64,000 bases of DNA, taken from NCBI GenBank assembly GCA_947258975.1, contig CAMYKK010000017.1, positions 1-64,000 of the forward strand, read 5' to 3'. This DNA comes from an uncultured Gammaproteobacteria bacterium. Lineage in GTDB: Bacteria > Pseudomonadota > Gammaproteobacteria > Arenicellales > JAANXG01. The position numbers were made by a program, and so were the translations under genes. This document shows positions 30,455-39,219 of this stretch, piece by piece; within the stretch, counting starts at the first letter, position 1; each line of letters starts with the position of its first letter. The notes under the pieces are model-generated. The model was given only the letters and a program-made list of their open reading frames with translations, was not told the origin of the DNA and did no database searches.

Positions 30455-32562
30455 CAACCGGTAACCGCGCCAATTTGCTGGTGGAAATCGGCACCGAGGA
30501 ATTGCCGCCCAAGGCGTTATCGCGACTGGCCCGAACCTTCGCCGACGGTTGTCGCCAGGGTCTGGCAGACGCCAAGCTGATCGACGACGCCGACACCCCG
30601 CACCGTTGGTTCGCCTCGCCGCGGCGCGTAGCCGTGTGGATTCGAGCGGTGCGCAGTAAACAGCCGGACCAGCGTATTGAGCGTCGTGGTCCATCAATCG
30701 CGGCCGCCTTTGATGCCGGCGGCCACCCTACAAAGGCGGCGATGGGTTTTGCGCGCGCGTGTGGTGTCGAGATAGACCAATTGCGTCGCGTCGGAGATGA
30801 AAAGGGTGAATGGCTGATGCACCGCAGTGTCGAGCGCGGGCGCACCGCGGGCAAATTGATCCCGCAAATCCTGGAGCAGGCGGTCAAGCAGCTGCCGATT
30901 CCTAAACGGATGCGCTGGGGGGAGGGGAGCGCCGAGTTCGTACGCCCAGTCCACTGGTTGGTCATCATGCATGGCAAATCCGTGATCAAGGCGAAGCTCT
31001 TGGCGGTGAACAGCGGCGCGTACACTCGCGGCCATCGATTTCATTGTCCACAGCGATTGCGGCTGACCAGCGCCGATCAGTATGAAAAGGTGTTGGTCGA
31101 CAGCGGATTTGTCATCCCCGATTTTGATAGCCGGCGGCGGATAATCCAGCAGAAAGTGCAAGCGCTGGCGAAGCGGGTCGATGGGACGCCGCAGATGGAC
31201 GACGCATTGCTGGATGAGGTGACTGGTTTGGTGGAGTGGCCAATACCGATCCTTGGAGAGTTCGACAAGATATTTCTCAAGGTGCCGCAAGAGGTGTTGG
31301 TGTCATCCATGCGGGATCATCAGAAATACTTCCCCATAAAGAACCATCGCGGCCGTTTGTTGCCGCATTTTATAACCGTCAGCAACATCAAGAGTAAAAC
31401 CCCCAAACGGGTGCGCGATGGGAACGAACGGGTATTGCGTGCGCGCTTGTCAGACGCACAATTCTTTTGGGAATCAGACCGCAACGCGCCATTGGAATCC
31501 CGAGTAGGCGCCCTGAAGGACGTGTTGTTCCACAATAAGCTCGGATCCGTGTTCGATAAAACCAGCCGTGTACGTACTCTGTCGGCGTCAATCGCGAACC
31601 TGCTTGGCGTGAACGTAGAACACTGCGAACGTGCGGCGCTATTAGCGAAAACCGACCTGGTCACCGATATGGTTGGGGAGTTTCCGGAACTGCAGGGCAC
31701 AATGGGCAAATATTACGCGATCCATGATGGTGAGCATAAATCGGTGGCCACGGCGATCGAGGAACACTACCGGCCGCGTTTTGCTGGTGACCTGCTCCCC
31801 GGCGGGGGCGTGGGTCAGGTGGTGGCGATCGCCGACAAATTGGATTCGCTGCTGGGCATCTTTGCTGCTGGTGAAGAGCCGACCGGAGACAAAGATCCCT
31901 TCGGTTTGCGGCGCGCGGCGCTGGGAGTATTGAGAATACTCATAGAGAAGAAGTTGAATATCGACCTTCTGATGTTGCTCGAGGAATCCGCACGCATCTA
32001 TCGCCACCAATCACTATCGATCGCGGTTTCAGAACATGTGGTTGAGCGCGTATTCGAATTCGTATTGGAGCGTACTCGCGCCCATTATGGCGCAGCTGGC
32101 TTTCAGCCGGACGAACTGAACGCGGTAATTACTGCACGACCGGTCAGCCCGCTTGATTTCGATAGGCGGCTGCGTGCGGTGGCCAAATTTCGCAAGTTGC
32201 CGCAGGCGGAGAATCTCGCGGCGGCGAACAAGCGTATTCGTAATATCCTGCGCAAGAGCAAGGATCCGATTCCGGGCCAGGTTGACCGGAGTTGTCTCAC
32301 GGAAAACGCGGAACAACAGCTATTCCAGGCGTTAGAACGATTGACCACGGAGGTAAGCGGCAATTTCCGTGACGGCGAATACAATCAGGGACTGAAAAAA
32401 CTGGTGTCATTGAAAGAGCCGGTGGACGCATTCTTTGACGAAGTTCTGGTGATGACAAAGGACACGTCGCTACGGCAGAACCGTTTGGCCCTGCTGCGCC
32501 AGATTCAAGCGCTGTTTTTACTGACCGCGGATATATCAAAACTACAGGTGGATGCCGGTTGA
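30451..32562 (+). CDS. glyS: Glycyl-tRNA synthetase beta subunit
   Basis: A 703-residue tRNA-binding subunit. Signatures: [15 protein letters not shown] at the N terminus, [22 protein letters not shown], and the HD-like central region [13 protein letters not shown]. It starts at ATG 30451 inside the end of glyQ. Length is normal (E. coli, 689). Confidence 0.97.
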   Translation: MTTGNRANLLVEIGTEELPPKALSRLARTFADGCRQGLADAKLIDDADTPHRWFASPRRVAVWIRAVRSKQPDQRIERRGPSIAAAFDAGGHPTKAAMGFARACGVEIDQLRRVGDEKGEWLMHRSVERGRTAGKLIPQILEQAVKQLPIPKRMRWGEGSAEFVRPVHWLVIMHGKSVIKAKLLAVNSGAYTRGHRFHCPQRLRLTSADQYEKVLVDSGFVIPDFDSRRRIIQQKVQALAKRVDGTPQMDDALLDEVTGLVEWPIPILGEFDKIFLKVPQEVLVSSMRDHQKYFPIKNHRGRLLPHFITVSNIKSKTPKRVRDGNERVLRARLSDAQFFWESDRNAPLESRVGALKDVLFHNKLGSVFDKTSRVRTLSASIANLLGVNVEHCERAALLAKTDLVTDMVGEFPELQGTMGKYYAIHDGEHKSVATAIEEHYRPRFAGDLLPGGGVGQVVAIADKLDSLLGIFAAGEEPTGDKDPFGLRRAALGVLRILIEKKLNIDLLMLLEESARIYRHQSLSIAVSEHVVERVFEFVLERTRAHYGAAGFQPDELNAVITARPVSPLDFDRRLRAVAKFRKLPQAENLAAANKRIRNILRKSKDPIPGQVDRSCLTENAEQQLFQALERLTTEVSGNFRDGEYNQGLKKLVSLKEPVDAFFDEVLVMTKDTSLRQNRLALLRQIQALFLLTADISKLQVDAG

Positions 32563-32620
32563 CGAATACAATCCCGCGCCGTGTTAATCCAAAAGTCGTT
32601 GTGAGAGTCAATAAACCTAC

Positions 32621-32947
32621 ATGAATACGGACTCCTACCGGGCCATGCTCACGGCGGTACAGGCCTTTCACGATAAGCATCGTTGCAAAGAGAACGGCGG
32701 TGAAGACTTGGTGTACCGGGTCGCCTTGATGACCGAAGAGTTGGGCGAAATTTCAGAGTGCGTCACCAAGGGAAAGGGCAAGGCGCACCTGGCCGAGGAA
32801 TATGCGGATCTTATGATTCTGGTCATGGGGACCGCCATTGCGGCCGACTTCGATCTCGAGCACGCGTTCTGGGACAAGCTGAAACAGCTCGACCGCCGCG
32901 GCGGCCGCTTGGTCAAGGCGCGCATCCGTGTGTCCGAGTTCGATTAG
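32621..32947 (+). CDS. MazG-like nucleotide pyrophosphohydrolase
   Basis: A 108-residue protein with the MazG/all-alpha NTP pyrophosphatase metal site: MTEELGEISE followed by HLAEEYADL (ExxE...ExxD). Members hydrolyse (d)NTPs to monophosphates, in housekeeping of damaged nucleotides. It lies 58 bases after glyS and 12 before gmhB, probably in the same transcript. Substrate unknown. Confidence 0.8.
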   Translation: MNTDSYRAMLTAVQAFHDKHRCKENGGEDLVYRVALMTEELGEISECVTKGKGKAHLAEEYADLMILVMGTAIAADFDLEHAFWDKLKQLDRRGGRLVKARIRVSEFD

Positions 32948-32959
32948 GTTGCGCTGCCG

Positions 32960-33556
32960 ATGCGTCTGGTGATTCTAGACCGTGATGGTGTCATTAACCG
33001 GGACTCGGATGAGTACATTAAATCTCCGAATGAATGGGTCCCGATACCAGGCAGCCTAGAGGCCATCGCCCGCTTGTGCCGGGCGGATTATAAGGTGGTG
33101 GTGGCGACCAATCAGTCGGGCATTGCGAGGGGATTGTTCAGCGTTGACACGCTGAACACGATCCATGTGCACATGCTGGAAAGGGTCCATCAAAAGGGAG
33201 GGCAACTGGACGCCATCTTTTTCTGCCCCCACGGTCCGGAAGATGAATGTCTGTGCCGCAAACCCAAGCCGGGCATGTTTTTGGATTTGGCGGAGCGCCT
33301 GAAGGTGAATCTCACTGCGGTACCGTCGGTGGGGGATGCACTGCGGGATTTGCAGGCGGCGCGGGCCGTCAATGCATTACCGGTTTTGGTCTGCACCGGG
33401 AAGGGCAATCTCACTCTCGAGTGTTTGCGCGACCGCGATCTGGCCAACACCGCGGTATACGAAGACCTTTCGACGTTTGTGGACTCGTTGCTCAATGGTG
33501 AACTGGACGAGCGCGTCAACATGTTGTTACAACGCACGGAATCCAGGACCCCCTGA
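32960..33556 (+). CDS. gmhB: D-glycero-D-manno-heptose 1,7-bisphosphate 7-phosphatase
   Basis: A 198-residue HAD phosphatase. The nucleophile motif LDRDGVIN, the second motif ATNQSGIARG, the zinc-binding loop CPHGPEDECLCRKPKPGM, and the GDALRDLQAA motif identify GmhB, which acts in ADP-heptose synthesis for the LPS inner core. It is followed 7 bases later by plsC, a common arrangement (often after glyQS in gammaproteobacteria). Confidence 0.92.
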   Translation: MRLVILDRDGVINRDSDEYIKSPNEWVPIPGSLEAIARLCRADYKVVVATNQSGIARGLFSVDTLNTIHVHMLERVHQKGGQLDAIFFCPHGPEDECLCRKPKPGMFLDLAERLKVNLTAVPSVGDALRDLQAARAVNALPVLVCTGKGNLTLECLRDRDLANTAVYEDLSTFVDSLLNGELDERVNMLLQRTESRTP

Positions 33557-33563
33557 AGTTCTG

Positions 33564-34271
33564 ATGCAGTTTCTACGCTCCTTGTTGTTTCTGCTGGGAC
33601 AGATCATCACTGCGTTGCCTTACAGTCTCGTGGCAATCGCCGTGGTGCCGCTACCACCGGTCACCCGATCGCGGCTGATCAGTGGCTGGGCTCACTTTAT
33701 CATGTGGTGGCTAAAAATCACCTGCGGCATCACGCACAGCGTTCGGGGTTTGGAGCACCTGCCGAAGGACCCGTGTGTGATCTTGTCTAAGCATCAGTCG
33801 GCTTGGGAGACCATCGCCTATCAGGTCATTTTTCCACCACAGACCTGGGTGCTCAAGCGGGAGTTGCTGTGGATCCCCCTGTTTGGTTGGGCATTGGCGG
33901 CCAGCCGGCCGATAGCCATCGACCGGGGCGTTGGGGTCAAGGCGTTGGATAAGGTGGCCAAACAGGGCGTCGATCGTATTCGCGATGGCCGCTACGTGAT
34001 CGTGTTCCCGGAAGGGACCCGGGTGCGCGCCGGAGACAAGGGGCGATATAACCCGGGCGGCGCGATGTTGGCGGTCAAGGCTGGGGTACCGGTGGTGCCT
34101 GTGGCCCACAACGCGGGCGAGTATTGGCCGCGACGCGGATTTCTGAAACGTCCAGGCGTGATTCAGGTGGTCGTTGGTCCACAAATTGCCGTGGGCGGGC
34201 GGCGTGCGCGGCAGATTACCGCACAAGCCGAGACCTGGATCGAAGCGACGATGAGCGAAATCACCGCCTAG
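33564..34271 (+). CDS. plsC: 1-acyl-sn-glycerol-3-phosphate acyltransferase
   Basis: A 235-residue membrane-associated enzyme that makes phosphatidic acid. N-terminal hydrophobic anchor (about 5-30). The acyltransferase motif is KHQSAWE, an HX4E version found in many proteobacterial PlsC proteins instead of HX4D; the second motif FPEGTR and the basic-proline region VPVVPVAHN are present. ATG 33564 begins the anchor. The 3' end overlaps the convergent gene by 11 bases. Confidence 0.92.
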   Translation: MQFLRSLLFLLGQIITALPYSLVAIAVVPLPPVTRSRLISGWAHFIMWWLKITCGITHSVRGLEHLPKDPCVILSKHQSAWETIAYQVIFPPQTWVLKRELLWIPLFGWALAASRPIAIDRGVGVKALDKVAKQGVDRIRDGRYVIVFPEGTRVRAGDKGRYNPGGAMLAVKAGVPVVPVAHNAGEYWPRRGFLKRPGVIQVVVGPQIAVGGRRARQITAQAETWIEATMSEITA

Positions 34272-34899
34272 GAGAAGCTTGCGTCGCGCCTGCGCCGCCA
34301 CGCTGTGGGCGATGGCACAAAGATTCGATGGGAAAGTGCACCGACGCGTCATTGACGGCCTGTATCATAGGTTCACCGGTCTGTTCATCTATGCGGTATA
34401 TGATGTCCAATTGCTGCCGTGCCTGGTCGTCGACTGCAGGTCCGCCGTCATCGAGGGCCATGGCACGCCCGACGTCTAGATCCACGCCGGCGCCGGGTTT
34501 GAGACGCAGCGGCACGAAGAACTCCGGTGCGTCACCGTCCGCCACCCGACTGTACACTACACCATAATCGATCAGCAGATGCGGTGGTTGCTCGGGTAGC
34601 GGATCCGTCCACTTGAACAGGAATTTGCCGTGCAGATTGCCATTGGTGTGAAATACCGCAATCCCCCGGTCTGCGCGGTCAGCGTGCAACTGAAAAATCC
34701 CTTTTTGCAGTTTTTCGTGGTCGCTGCGGCTCATCTGCTGCGGCACGGTGGCGATATAGCGATCCGGTTCTACCAGAAACTGATTCGCCATCAAAGATTC
34801 GTACTCATCGTAAATAACGCTGCAGTTGAAGTAACCCGCAGCAGCGGTCCGGCACGCCAAACCCAGGATCAAGATCACAGCTCTCCAGAACCAACGCAT
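34261..34899 (-). CDS. Secreted protein of unknown function
   Basis: A 212-residue protein with a clear signal sequence (residues 1-21, cleavage after TAAA), then a compact globular region rich in aromatic residues (NCSVIYDEYESLMANQF, FHTNGNLHGKFLFKWTDPL). Composition is that of a real protein. I do not recognise the family. The last 30 or so residues are Arg/Gly/Pro-rich and overlap plsC on the opposite strand, so the true 3' end may have been extended by loss of an earlier stop. Confidence 0.6.
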   Translation of the reverse strand: MRWFWRAVILILGLACRTAAAGYFNCSVIYDEYESLMANQFLVEPDRYIATVPQQMSRSDHEKLQKGIFQLHADRADRGIAVFHTNGNLHGKFLFKWTDPLPEQPPHLLIDYGVVYSRVADGDAPEFFVPLRLKPGAGVDLDVGRAMALDDGGPAVDDQARQQLDIIYRIDEQTGEPMIQAVNDASVHFPIESLCHRPQRGGAGATQASPRR

Positions 34900-35282
34900 T
34901 GTTATCGCCTTATATGTTCACGCCAATGAATCTCCGGGCGCGCATTATACTTGCGTTGCGAATGGCCCGTACATGGAGCGGTGGCTAGCCCGTATTTCTA
35001 TCCGGGCGCCCCGCGACTATTCTGAAAAAACGGGGTCGGCGTCACAGAATCCTTTCCAGCAGGGGGCTCAGCTGCGCGAGTCCCACGCCGGCATCCGGGG
35101 TCCTGGTGAGAAATGGGGGCTAGTCCACGACAACGAAAGTGTAACCGGTGCAGCATCTGCAGGTGCCACGCCAACTGGACCGAGGGAAGATTTGCGCGAT
35201 CCGCTGAGGATACTCCGTGTACGTGCAACACCGTCCCTGCTGACCACCGGAGCGCCCGGATCCACGTAGGCGGTCCGCAGTG
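34900..35282. other. 383-base spacer with two repeat fragments
   Basis: No credible gene. A variant of the stop-codon repeat starts at 34986 (TAGCCCGTATTTC then ATCCGGGC), and a half copy of the 5758 hairpin arm is at 35027-35044. The rest shows no homology I can name; apaG/apaH, the usual neighbours of rsmA, are absent here. Confidence 0.45.
35027..35047 (+). repeat. Half copy of the 5758 hairpin arm
   Basis: AAAACGGGGTCGGCGTCACAG matches the left arm at 5758 (one base differs within the first 17) but has no complementary right arm, so it cannot fold as that one does. Confidence 0.6.
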
Positions 35283-36065
35283 TCAATCAGCCGCGGTGGT
35301 AAGCCGCGCATAGTCTGCCACGCTCAGTTGCTCGGGACGCAGACCCGGGTCGATGCCCGCGGCACGGACCTGTGCCTCGCTCATCAACTCCCGCAGGGCG
35401 TTCTTGAGTGTTTTTCGCCGCTGTTGAAACGCGGTGCGTACGATTTTTGAAAACATATGGTGATTGGACACCGGATACGGGGTGCTACGATAGGGCCGCA
35501 ACATCAGCACCTCAGAATCCACTTTTGGGGGCGGGAAAAATGCGCCCGGCGCCACCGTCATGATGCGGTGGGCCGCGCATTGCTGTTGGACCATGACGCT
35601 CAGACGACCATATTCCTTCGTCCCGGGAGACGCCCTCACTCGCTGTGCCACCTCCTTCTGCAACATCACACACAGGTCTTCCATGCAGTGACTGTGGGCC
35701 AGCAACCAAAAGATCAGCGGTGTCGAGACGTTATAGGGCAAGTTGCCGATTATGCGGATTCGTTCATCAGGGCCCGTCGTCAAGGCGCAGAAATCAAACT
35801 GCAGCGCGTCGGCGTGATGGACCATCAGTTGCGGGTGCCGCGCAGCTTGTTCCTGCAACAACGATACCAGCCGCTGGTCCAGTTCAACGACGTGCAGCAG
35901 CGACACTCGCGGTGCCAGCCGAAACGTCAGTGCGCCTGTGCCGGGTCCGATCTCGACAACGGTCTCATGCAGCTTTGGATTGAAAGCGTTGATGATACGA
36001 TCGATGACCGTTCGTTGATGTAGAAAGTGTTGGCCCAGGGATTTCCGCGGCGCGGGATTCCTCAT
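35283..36065 (-). CDS. rsmA: 16S rRNA dimethyladenosine transferase
   Basis: A 260-residue SAM-dependent enzyme that dimethylates A1518 and A1519 of 16S rRNA late in 30S assembly. Motifs: KSLGQHFL, SAM-binding VVEIGPGTGALT, and the catalytic IIGNLPYNVSTPLI. Its start overlaps the stop of pdxA, a standard pairing in gammaproteobacteria. Confidence 0.96.
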   Translation of the reverse strand: MRNPAPRKSLGQHFLHQRTVIDRIINAFNPKLHETVVEIGPGTGALTFRLAPRVSLLHVVELDQRLVSLLQEQAARHPQLMVHHADALQFDFCALTTGPDERIRIIGNLPYNVSTPLIFWLLAHSHCMEDLCVMLQKEVAQRVRASPGTKEYGRLSVMVQQQCAAHRIMTVAPGAFFPPPKVDSEVLMLRPYRSTPYPVSNHHMFSKIVRTAFQQRRKTLKNALRELMSEAQVRAAGIDPGLRPEQLSVADYARLTTAAD

Positions 36066-37081
36066 AGATCGCCGGGCGTCAAGGTATGTGACGAGTGCTT
36101 CCTAGCGAGCCGATTGGCAATGTCAATCGCCGTATTCACCGCGGCCTCTAAACTGCCCGCATCAACGTTGCCGGTACCGGCAAGGTCCAACGCGGTGCCG
36201 TGATCTACAGAGGTGCGAATGATCGGCAGGCCCAGAGTAATGTTGACCGCCTCGCCGAAACCGGCATATTTCAACACTGGCAGGCCTTGGTCGTGGTACA
36301 TCGTCAGCACCACATCAAATTTTTCGAGTTGACCGCGGGTAAATACGGTGTCCGCTGGCAGTGGTCCGGTGATGCGTAGCCCCGATCGCTTCAGTTTCGC
36401 CACCGCGGGTTGGATCACGTCGATCTCTTCACGCCCCAGGTGTCCGCCCTCCCCGGCATGGGGGTTCAAACCACACACGGCAATGCGCGGCTGCCCTATA
36501 CCCAGCTTGGTCTCCAGTTCGGTCGCCAATACTGTGGCGAGCTGTTCCAGATGTTGTCGCGTCAAGCGATGACTCACCGCGGACAGGGGAAGATGGGTGG
36601 TGACCAGCGCGACGCGCAACTCGCCGGCGGTGAGCAGCATGACCGGGCAACGCGCGCCGGTACGCAGCGCCAGGTATTCGGTGTGCCCTGAGAATGGACA
36701 GCCGGCGTCATTGATAGCGCCTTTGTGTACCGGACCGGTGACCAACGCATCGAAATGCCGGTCTACGCACCCGTCCACGGCGCGGTCGAGACTGGTGAGC
36801 ACGTAACCGGCATTGGCGACGTCGATTGCGCCGGCTTGCACGGGGGCCGATGCGGGCTGTGACAGCACTGCCAACGCGCCAGCGCGGTGTGGTTGATCAT
36901 CCCATGCCGTCAGTTCCAGGCTCCGATTCAGCATCGCGGCGCGCGCCTGCAACAGCGCGGGGTCGGCGATCGCCACCAAACGGCACGGCAGCTCGCGCTG
37001 CGCGAGCAATACCGCTAGATCTGGGCCGACACCGGCGGGCTCCCCCGGGGTTAACACGATACGCGGCAACGTCTGGGTCAT
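36062..37081 (-). CDS. pdxA: 4-hydroxythreonine-4-phosphate dehydrogenase
   Basis: A 339-residue metal-dependent dehydrogenase of pyridoxal phosphate synthesis. Signatures: LTPGEPAGVGPDL, TGPVHKGAINDAGCPFSGHTEYLA with a metal-ligand His, CGLNPHAGEGGHLGREE, and MYHDQGLPVLKY. ATG 37081 gives the family length. Translationally coupled to rsmA. Confidence 0.96.
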   Translation of the reverse strand: MTQTLPRIVLTPGEPAGVGPDLAVLLAQRELPCRLVAIADPALLQARAAMLNRSLELTAWDDQPHRAGALAVLSQPASAPVQAGAIDVANAGYVLTSLDRAVDGCVDRHFDALVTGPVHKGAINDAGCPFSGHTEYLALRTGARCPVMLLTAGELRVALVTTHLPLSAVSHRLTRQHLEQLATVLATELETKLGIGQPRIAVCGLNPHAGEGGHLGREEIDVIQPAVAKLKRSGLRITGPLPADTVFTRGQLEKFDVVLTMYHDQGLPVLKYAGFGEAVNITLGLPIIRTSVDHGTALDLAGTGNVDAGSLEAAVNTAIDIANRLARKHSSHTLTPGDL

Positions 37082-37626
37082 GGAACGCCTCTAGCCCGCA
37101 TATAGCACCAGTAATCCGGGAAGCTGGCGCCGGACAGGCGTGCCTGGACCAGCCAGAGCCCGGATAGGACACCGGCTGTATACAAAATGTACCCGGGCCA
37201 CGTGAGGTGAATTCGATATGTACAAACAGTTTTTCAATCAGTTACCTTAAGGCCGGCGGCCGACTGGTGCAATATGCGGGCTGATCCAACGCGTTGGATG
37301 CGCCGTCACAGTACGGTCTATTCGCGGTGTGTTCGCAACCTCGCCGGGCGTCCTCGGTTGGCCCCGTGATGTTGGGCGTTTGCGGCGCGACTGCCGTGCC
37401 CTTGTTTGTGACCGGTGCAAACCAGGCCGGGTGACGGTAGGTGGGTGTCGGCGCCAGCAAGAGGTCCCGCGAACCGGTATCAATCTGTCGGGGGATCTTT
37501 GCGCGATCAAACATTTCGCCACCTTAATATCGTTTCTTGCCCCTGGGGCCGCATATGATACCGGCCCCATTCTGTCAGTGACAGCCGATTGCGGGATTCG
37601 TAGCGCGTACCGTTATCATAGGATCC
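37082..37626. other. 545-base spacer between divergent pdxA and the ABC gene
   Basis: No credible gene. It contains the inverted repeat pair at 37092-37284 and further GC palindromes (for example around 37115-37165). Both flanking promoters should be here, but no clear -35/-10 pair stands out. Confidence 0.4.
37092..37284. repeat. Inverted pair of stop-codon-type repeats, MITE-like
   Basis: Left end TAGCCCGCATATAGCACCA (37092-37110) on the plus strand; right end TCAGCCCGCATATTGCACCA on the minus strand (37284-37265). They enclose about 154 bases without coding capacity, like a small non-autonomous element. Confidence 0.55.
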
Positions 37627-38280
37627 GTGAATTCGATACTTGAAATCGAGCGTTTTGCGTCCCGGCAGCATGGCCTCGGGAACGTACCGCTGTCTGCCGT
37701 CACCTTGGCGATTGGTGCCGGTGAACTCGTGACCCTGAGCGGTCCATCGGGCTGCGGTAAGACCCTCTTGTTACGGGCCATCGCCGACCTGGATCCATCC
37801 ATCGGCACGGCGATGCTGGATGGCAAACACCGCGATCAGTACTCCGGGCCTGAATGGCGCCGGCGTGTAGGGTTCGTGGCGACCGAGAGCGCCTGGTGGA
37901 CGGCCCGTGTCGGCGATCACTTCCCAACACCGCCGGCTGGCGATGACCTCTCGGCGTTGGGTTTGAGTGCAGTCGTGTTGACGCAGGACGTCTCGGGTCT
38001 TTCCACCGGCGAGCGGCAGCGCTTGGCTTTGCTGCGAAGCCTCGGTAACCGCCCGCGGATCATCTTGTTGGACGAACCCACCGCGTCTCTCGATCATGAG
38101 TCAACGTTGTGCTTGGAGGCACTCGTGCGTGCCTACATCACGTCAACCAGGTGCGGTGTGTTGTGGGTTTGCCACGATCTCACTCAGCGTCAGCGGATCG
38201 CGGATCGCGCTTTTCAGGTGGACGACGGAGCGCTGCGCCAGGTGGACAAAACGGAGCCCAAATGGGTGTTGTCCCATTAA
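37627..38280 (+). CDS. fetA: ABC transporter ATPase, FetA/YbbL-like
   Basis: A 217-residue ABC ATPase: Walker A GPSGCGKT, signature LSTGERQR, Walker B IILLDEPTASLD, and H-loop VCHDL. It pairs with a FetB-type permease, whose gene overlaps its end by 19 bases. In E. coli FetAB is linked to iron homeostasis under peroxide stress, possibly export; the substrate here is not shown by sequence. Start GTG at 37627. Confidence 0.8.
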   Translation: MNSILEIERFASRQHGLGNVPLSAVTLAIGAGELVTLSGPSGCGKTLLLRAIADLDPSIGTAMLDGKHRDQYSGPEWRRRVGFVATESAWWTARVGDHFPTPPAGDDLSALGLSAVVLTQDVSGLSTGERQRLALLRSLGNRPRIILLDEPTASLDHESTLCLEALVRAYITSTRCGVLWVCHDLTQRQRIADRAFQVDDGALRQVDKTEPKWVLSH

Positions 38281-39062
38281 GTTATGTGGACCTGGTGTTG
38301 GCGGCGACCCTGGTGTTGCTGCTGGCCGGGATATCGTTTGCGCTCTCGCTGGGGATCACTCGAGATCTGCTCATCGGCGCGCTACGCGCCACGGTGCAAC
38401 TGCTATTGGTGGGCCTGGTGCTGAAGGTGTTGTTTGCCCACGCCAGCGTGTTGTGGATATCGGTGATGGCGTTGGGGATGGTGGCGGTGGCCACCCGAGA
38501 GGTTTACGCACGTCAGCAACGTCCGTTGGCCGGCAGTTGGGGCATCGGTGTGAGCGCCGGACCGTTGTTTGTGTCCTCGTTCAGTCTTACCGTGCTCGCT
38601 TTGTTGATCATAATCGGTCCCGACCCGTGGTACCTGCCTCAGTATGCGATCCCGCTGTTGGGCATGTTGCTCGGTAACGCGATGACCGCAGTGGCGTTGG
38701 GGATGGACCGGCTCACGACCTCCGCGGTTCAACAGCGCGATCAGATCGATGCGCGTCTGGCCCTGGGGCATCCATGGCAGCAGGCGATGAGTGGTCTTCA
38801 GCAGGATAGCGTACGGGTCGCCTTGGTGCCGATAATCAACGCCATGGCGGCGGCCGGGGTGGTGAGCCTGCCGGGTATGATGACGGGGCAGATCCTCTCT
38901 GGCACGCCGCCGATGGAAGCTGTTAAGTATCAGATATTAATCATGTTTTTAATTGCCGCGGCGACGGGTATCGCGGCCCTGCTGGCGATCTCGGGTGCCG
39001 CCCGGCGGCTATTCGACGAACGCCAAAGACTGCGCTTGGACCGGCTCCAACCGGCGCCGTGA
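38262..39062 (+). CDS. fetB: ABC transporter permease, FetB/YbbM-like
   Basis: A 266-residue membrane protein with six or seven hydrophobic segments and the family stretch PLLGMLLGNAMTAVALGMDR plus GMMTGQILSGTPPMEAVKYQ. The ATG at 38262 lies inside the end of the ATPase gene. Together they form a minimal two-gene exporter-like ABC system. Confidence 0.88.
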   Translation: MGVVPLSYVDLVLAATLVLLLAGISFALSLGITRDLLIGALRATVQLLLVGLVLKVLFAHASVLWISVMALGMVAVATREVYARQQRPLAGSWGIGVSAGPLFVSSFSLTVLALLIIIGPDPWYLPQYAIPLLGMLLGNAMTAVALGMDRLTTSAVQQRDQIDARLALGHPWQQAMSGLQQDSVRVALVPIINAMAAAGVVSLPGMMTGQILSGTPPMEAVKYQILIMFLIAAATGIAALLAISGAARRLFDERQRLRLDRLQPAP

Positions 39063-39219
39063 GTGATGCGCGCACCGGCGCTGATTCGCAGACAAACGGC
39101 ATATATACCCCGATAATTGGCCTATACTCAATAGATAGCGACCATGGGGTGTCTGGACGCTGTTCCGGACGCAATATCGTTACGACACCAGCTCATCGGG
39201 ATCGGGGGCCCGACATGGC

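Noticed and set aside
33780-33810. Defective PlsC because the motif is HX4E rather than HX4D
   Set aside because: The KHQSxWE form is a common natural variant in proteobacterial PlsC.
34973-35286. Remnant of apaG or apaH downstream of rsmA
   Set aside because: No frame gives recognisable ApaG or ApaH sequence, and the region holds repeat fragments instead.
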